Shown here in pieces: positions 63,764 to 64,000 of a stretch of DNA of 64,000 nucleotides. Source of the stretch: JAIVGV01 sp035295985 (GTDB lineage Bacteria; Acidobacteriota; Blastocatellia; Pyrinomonadales; Pyrinomonadaceae). The position numbers and the translations under genes are program-made. Location of the stretch: assembly GCA_035295985.1 (NCBI GenBank), contig DATHBT010000004.1, positions 23,976-87,975 on the forward strand. The letters are read 5' to 3'. The notes below the pieces were generated by a model. It ran no database searches and was not told the DNA's origin. It was given only the letters and a program-made list of their open reading frames with translations. Position 1 is the first letter of the stretch. Every line of letters begins with the position of its first letter.

Positions 63764-64000
63764 ATGAAGAGACGAATTTTCGCCCTGCTCCACCGGGCCG
63801 GCGTCACGCGGCTGGCCGCCTGGCTCAACCGCGGGCGCGTCGTCATCCTGTGCTACCACGGCGTGACGGCGCGGCGTGGGCGTCGGCCGGACGACCCGAC
63901 CGGCCTCCACGTCCGCGCCGATCGCTTCGAGGCGCAGCTCGACTACCTGCGGCGCAACTACCGCGTGCTCTCGCTCGGCGAGTACCTGGCGGCGCGGCGC
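63764..64000 (+). CDS. Polysaccharide deacetylase-family protein, truncated by window end
   Basis: 79 residues are visible from the ATG at 63764, open at the right edge. The pattern VVILCYHGVT, then LHVRADRFEAQLDYLRRNYR, matches the first strand and helix of NodB-type deacetylases; the His in YHGV is at the start of the barrel. The zinc-binding aspartate and histidines would lie outside the window. It probably de-N-acetylates an amino sugar of the glycan. Confidence 0.75.
   Translation, partial: MKRRIFALLHRAGVTRLAAWLNRGRVVILCYHGVTARRGRRPDDPTGLHVRADRFEAQLDYLRRNYRVLSLGEYLAARR

Overview
The window is GC-rich DNA from a Gram-negative bacterium. KDO synthesis genes (kdsD, kdsA), an ABC-type polysaccharide exporter and a tyrosine autokinase all point to an outer membrane with a complex surface glycan. 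The stressosome operon, the HYR/PxKF surface protein, the secreted beta-helix protein and long intergenic inverted repeats fit Acidobacteriota (Blastocatellia-like), but that placement is inference and no rRNA is present to test it. No tRNA, rRNA, CRISPR array or intact insertion sequence was seen.

Layout. 1-2.8 kb (minus strand): a stressosome operon rsbR-rsbS-rsbT followed by a fused ATP-binding/PP2C phosphatase that runs off the window. 3.1-7.5 kb: small hypothetical and periplasmic proteins, a cytochrome P450 and a HerA-type ATPase. 7.6-9.2 kb: a lower-GC type II restriction-modification pair. 9.5-10.8 kb: small accessory genes, namely a UPF0175 antitoxin with a frameshifted DUF3368 toxin and a DUF4926/DUF6883 pair. 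10.9-17.8 kb (minus): first sugar block, with a GDP-mannose-dehydratase-like SDR on a CTG start, a sugar aminotransferase, a Wzc-like BY-kinase, rfbD and rfbB. 17.9-19.8 kb (plus): kdsD and kdsA. 20.2-24.3 kb: two secreted repeat proteins, each followed by a strong hairpin. 24.6-64 kb (plus): a very long surface-polysaccharide locus, mostly joined by 1-50 nt overlaps.

How the polysaccharide genes fit together. Wzm/Wzt export the chain, and Wzt has a C-terminal cargo-recognition domain. rfbF-rfbG-C-methyltransferase-rfbC-like-SDR look like a pathway to a CDP-linked C-methyl-branched 6-deoxyhexose. Gmd-Fcl would supply GDP-L-fucose. A WlbA/acyltransferase/DegT triad would make an acylated amino sugar, and an AsnB homologue may amidate an acidic sugar. 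Nine glycosyltransferases and eight methyltransferases follow, with two carbamoyltransferases, an SxtJ/DUF5989 module and an SGNH hydrolase for decoration. No Wzx, Wzy or ligase is visible here.

Most notable: a pair of about 102-nt elements with long inverted termini, one in front of each of two glycosyltransferase genes (49826-49927 and 60479-60580); three other long intergenic inverted repeats; and three real genes that are easy to miss (the fused phosphatase at 1-830, a 52-residue DUF5989 gene at 59103-59261, and a polysaccharide deacetylase cut by the right edge).
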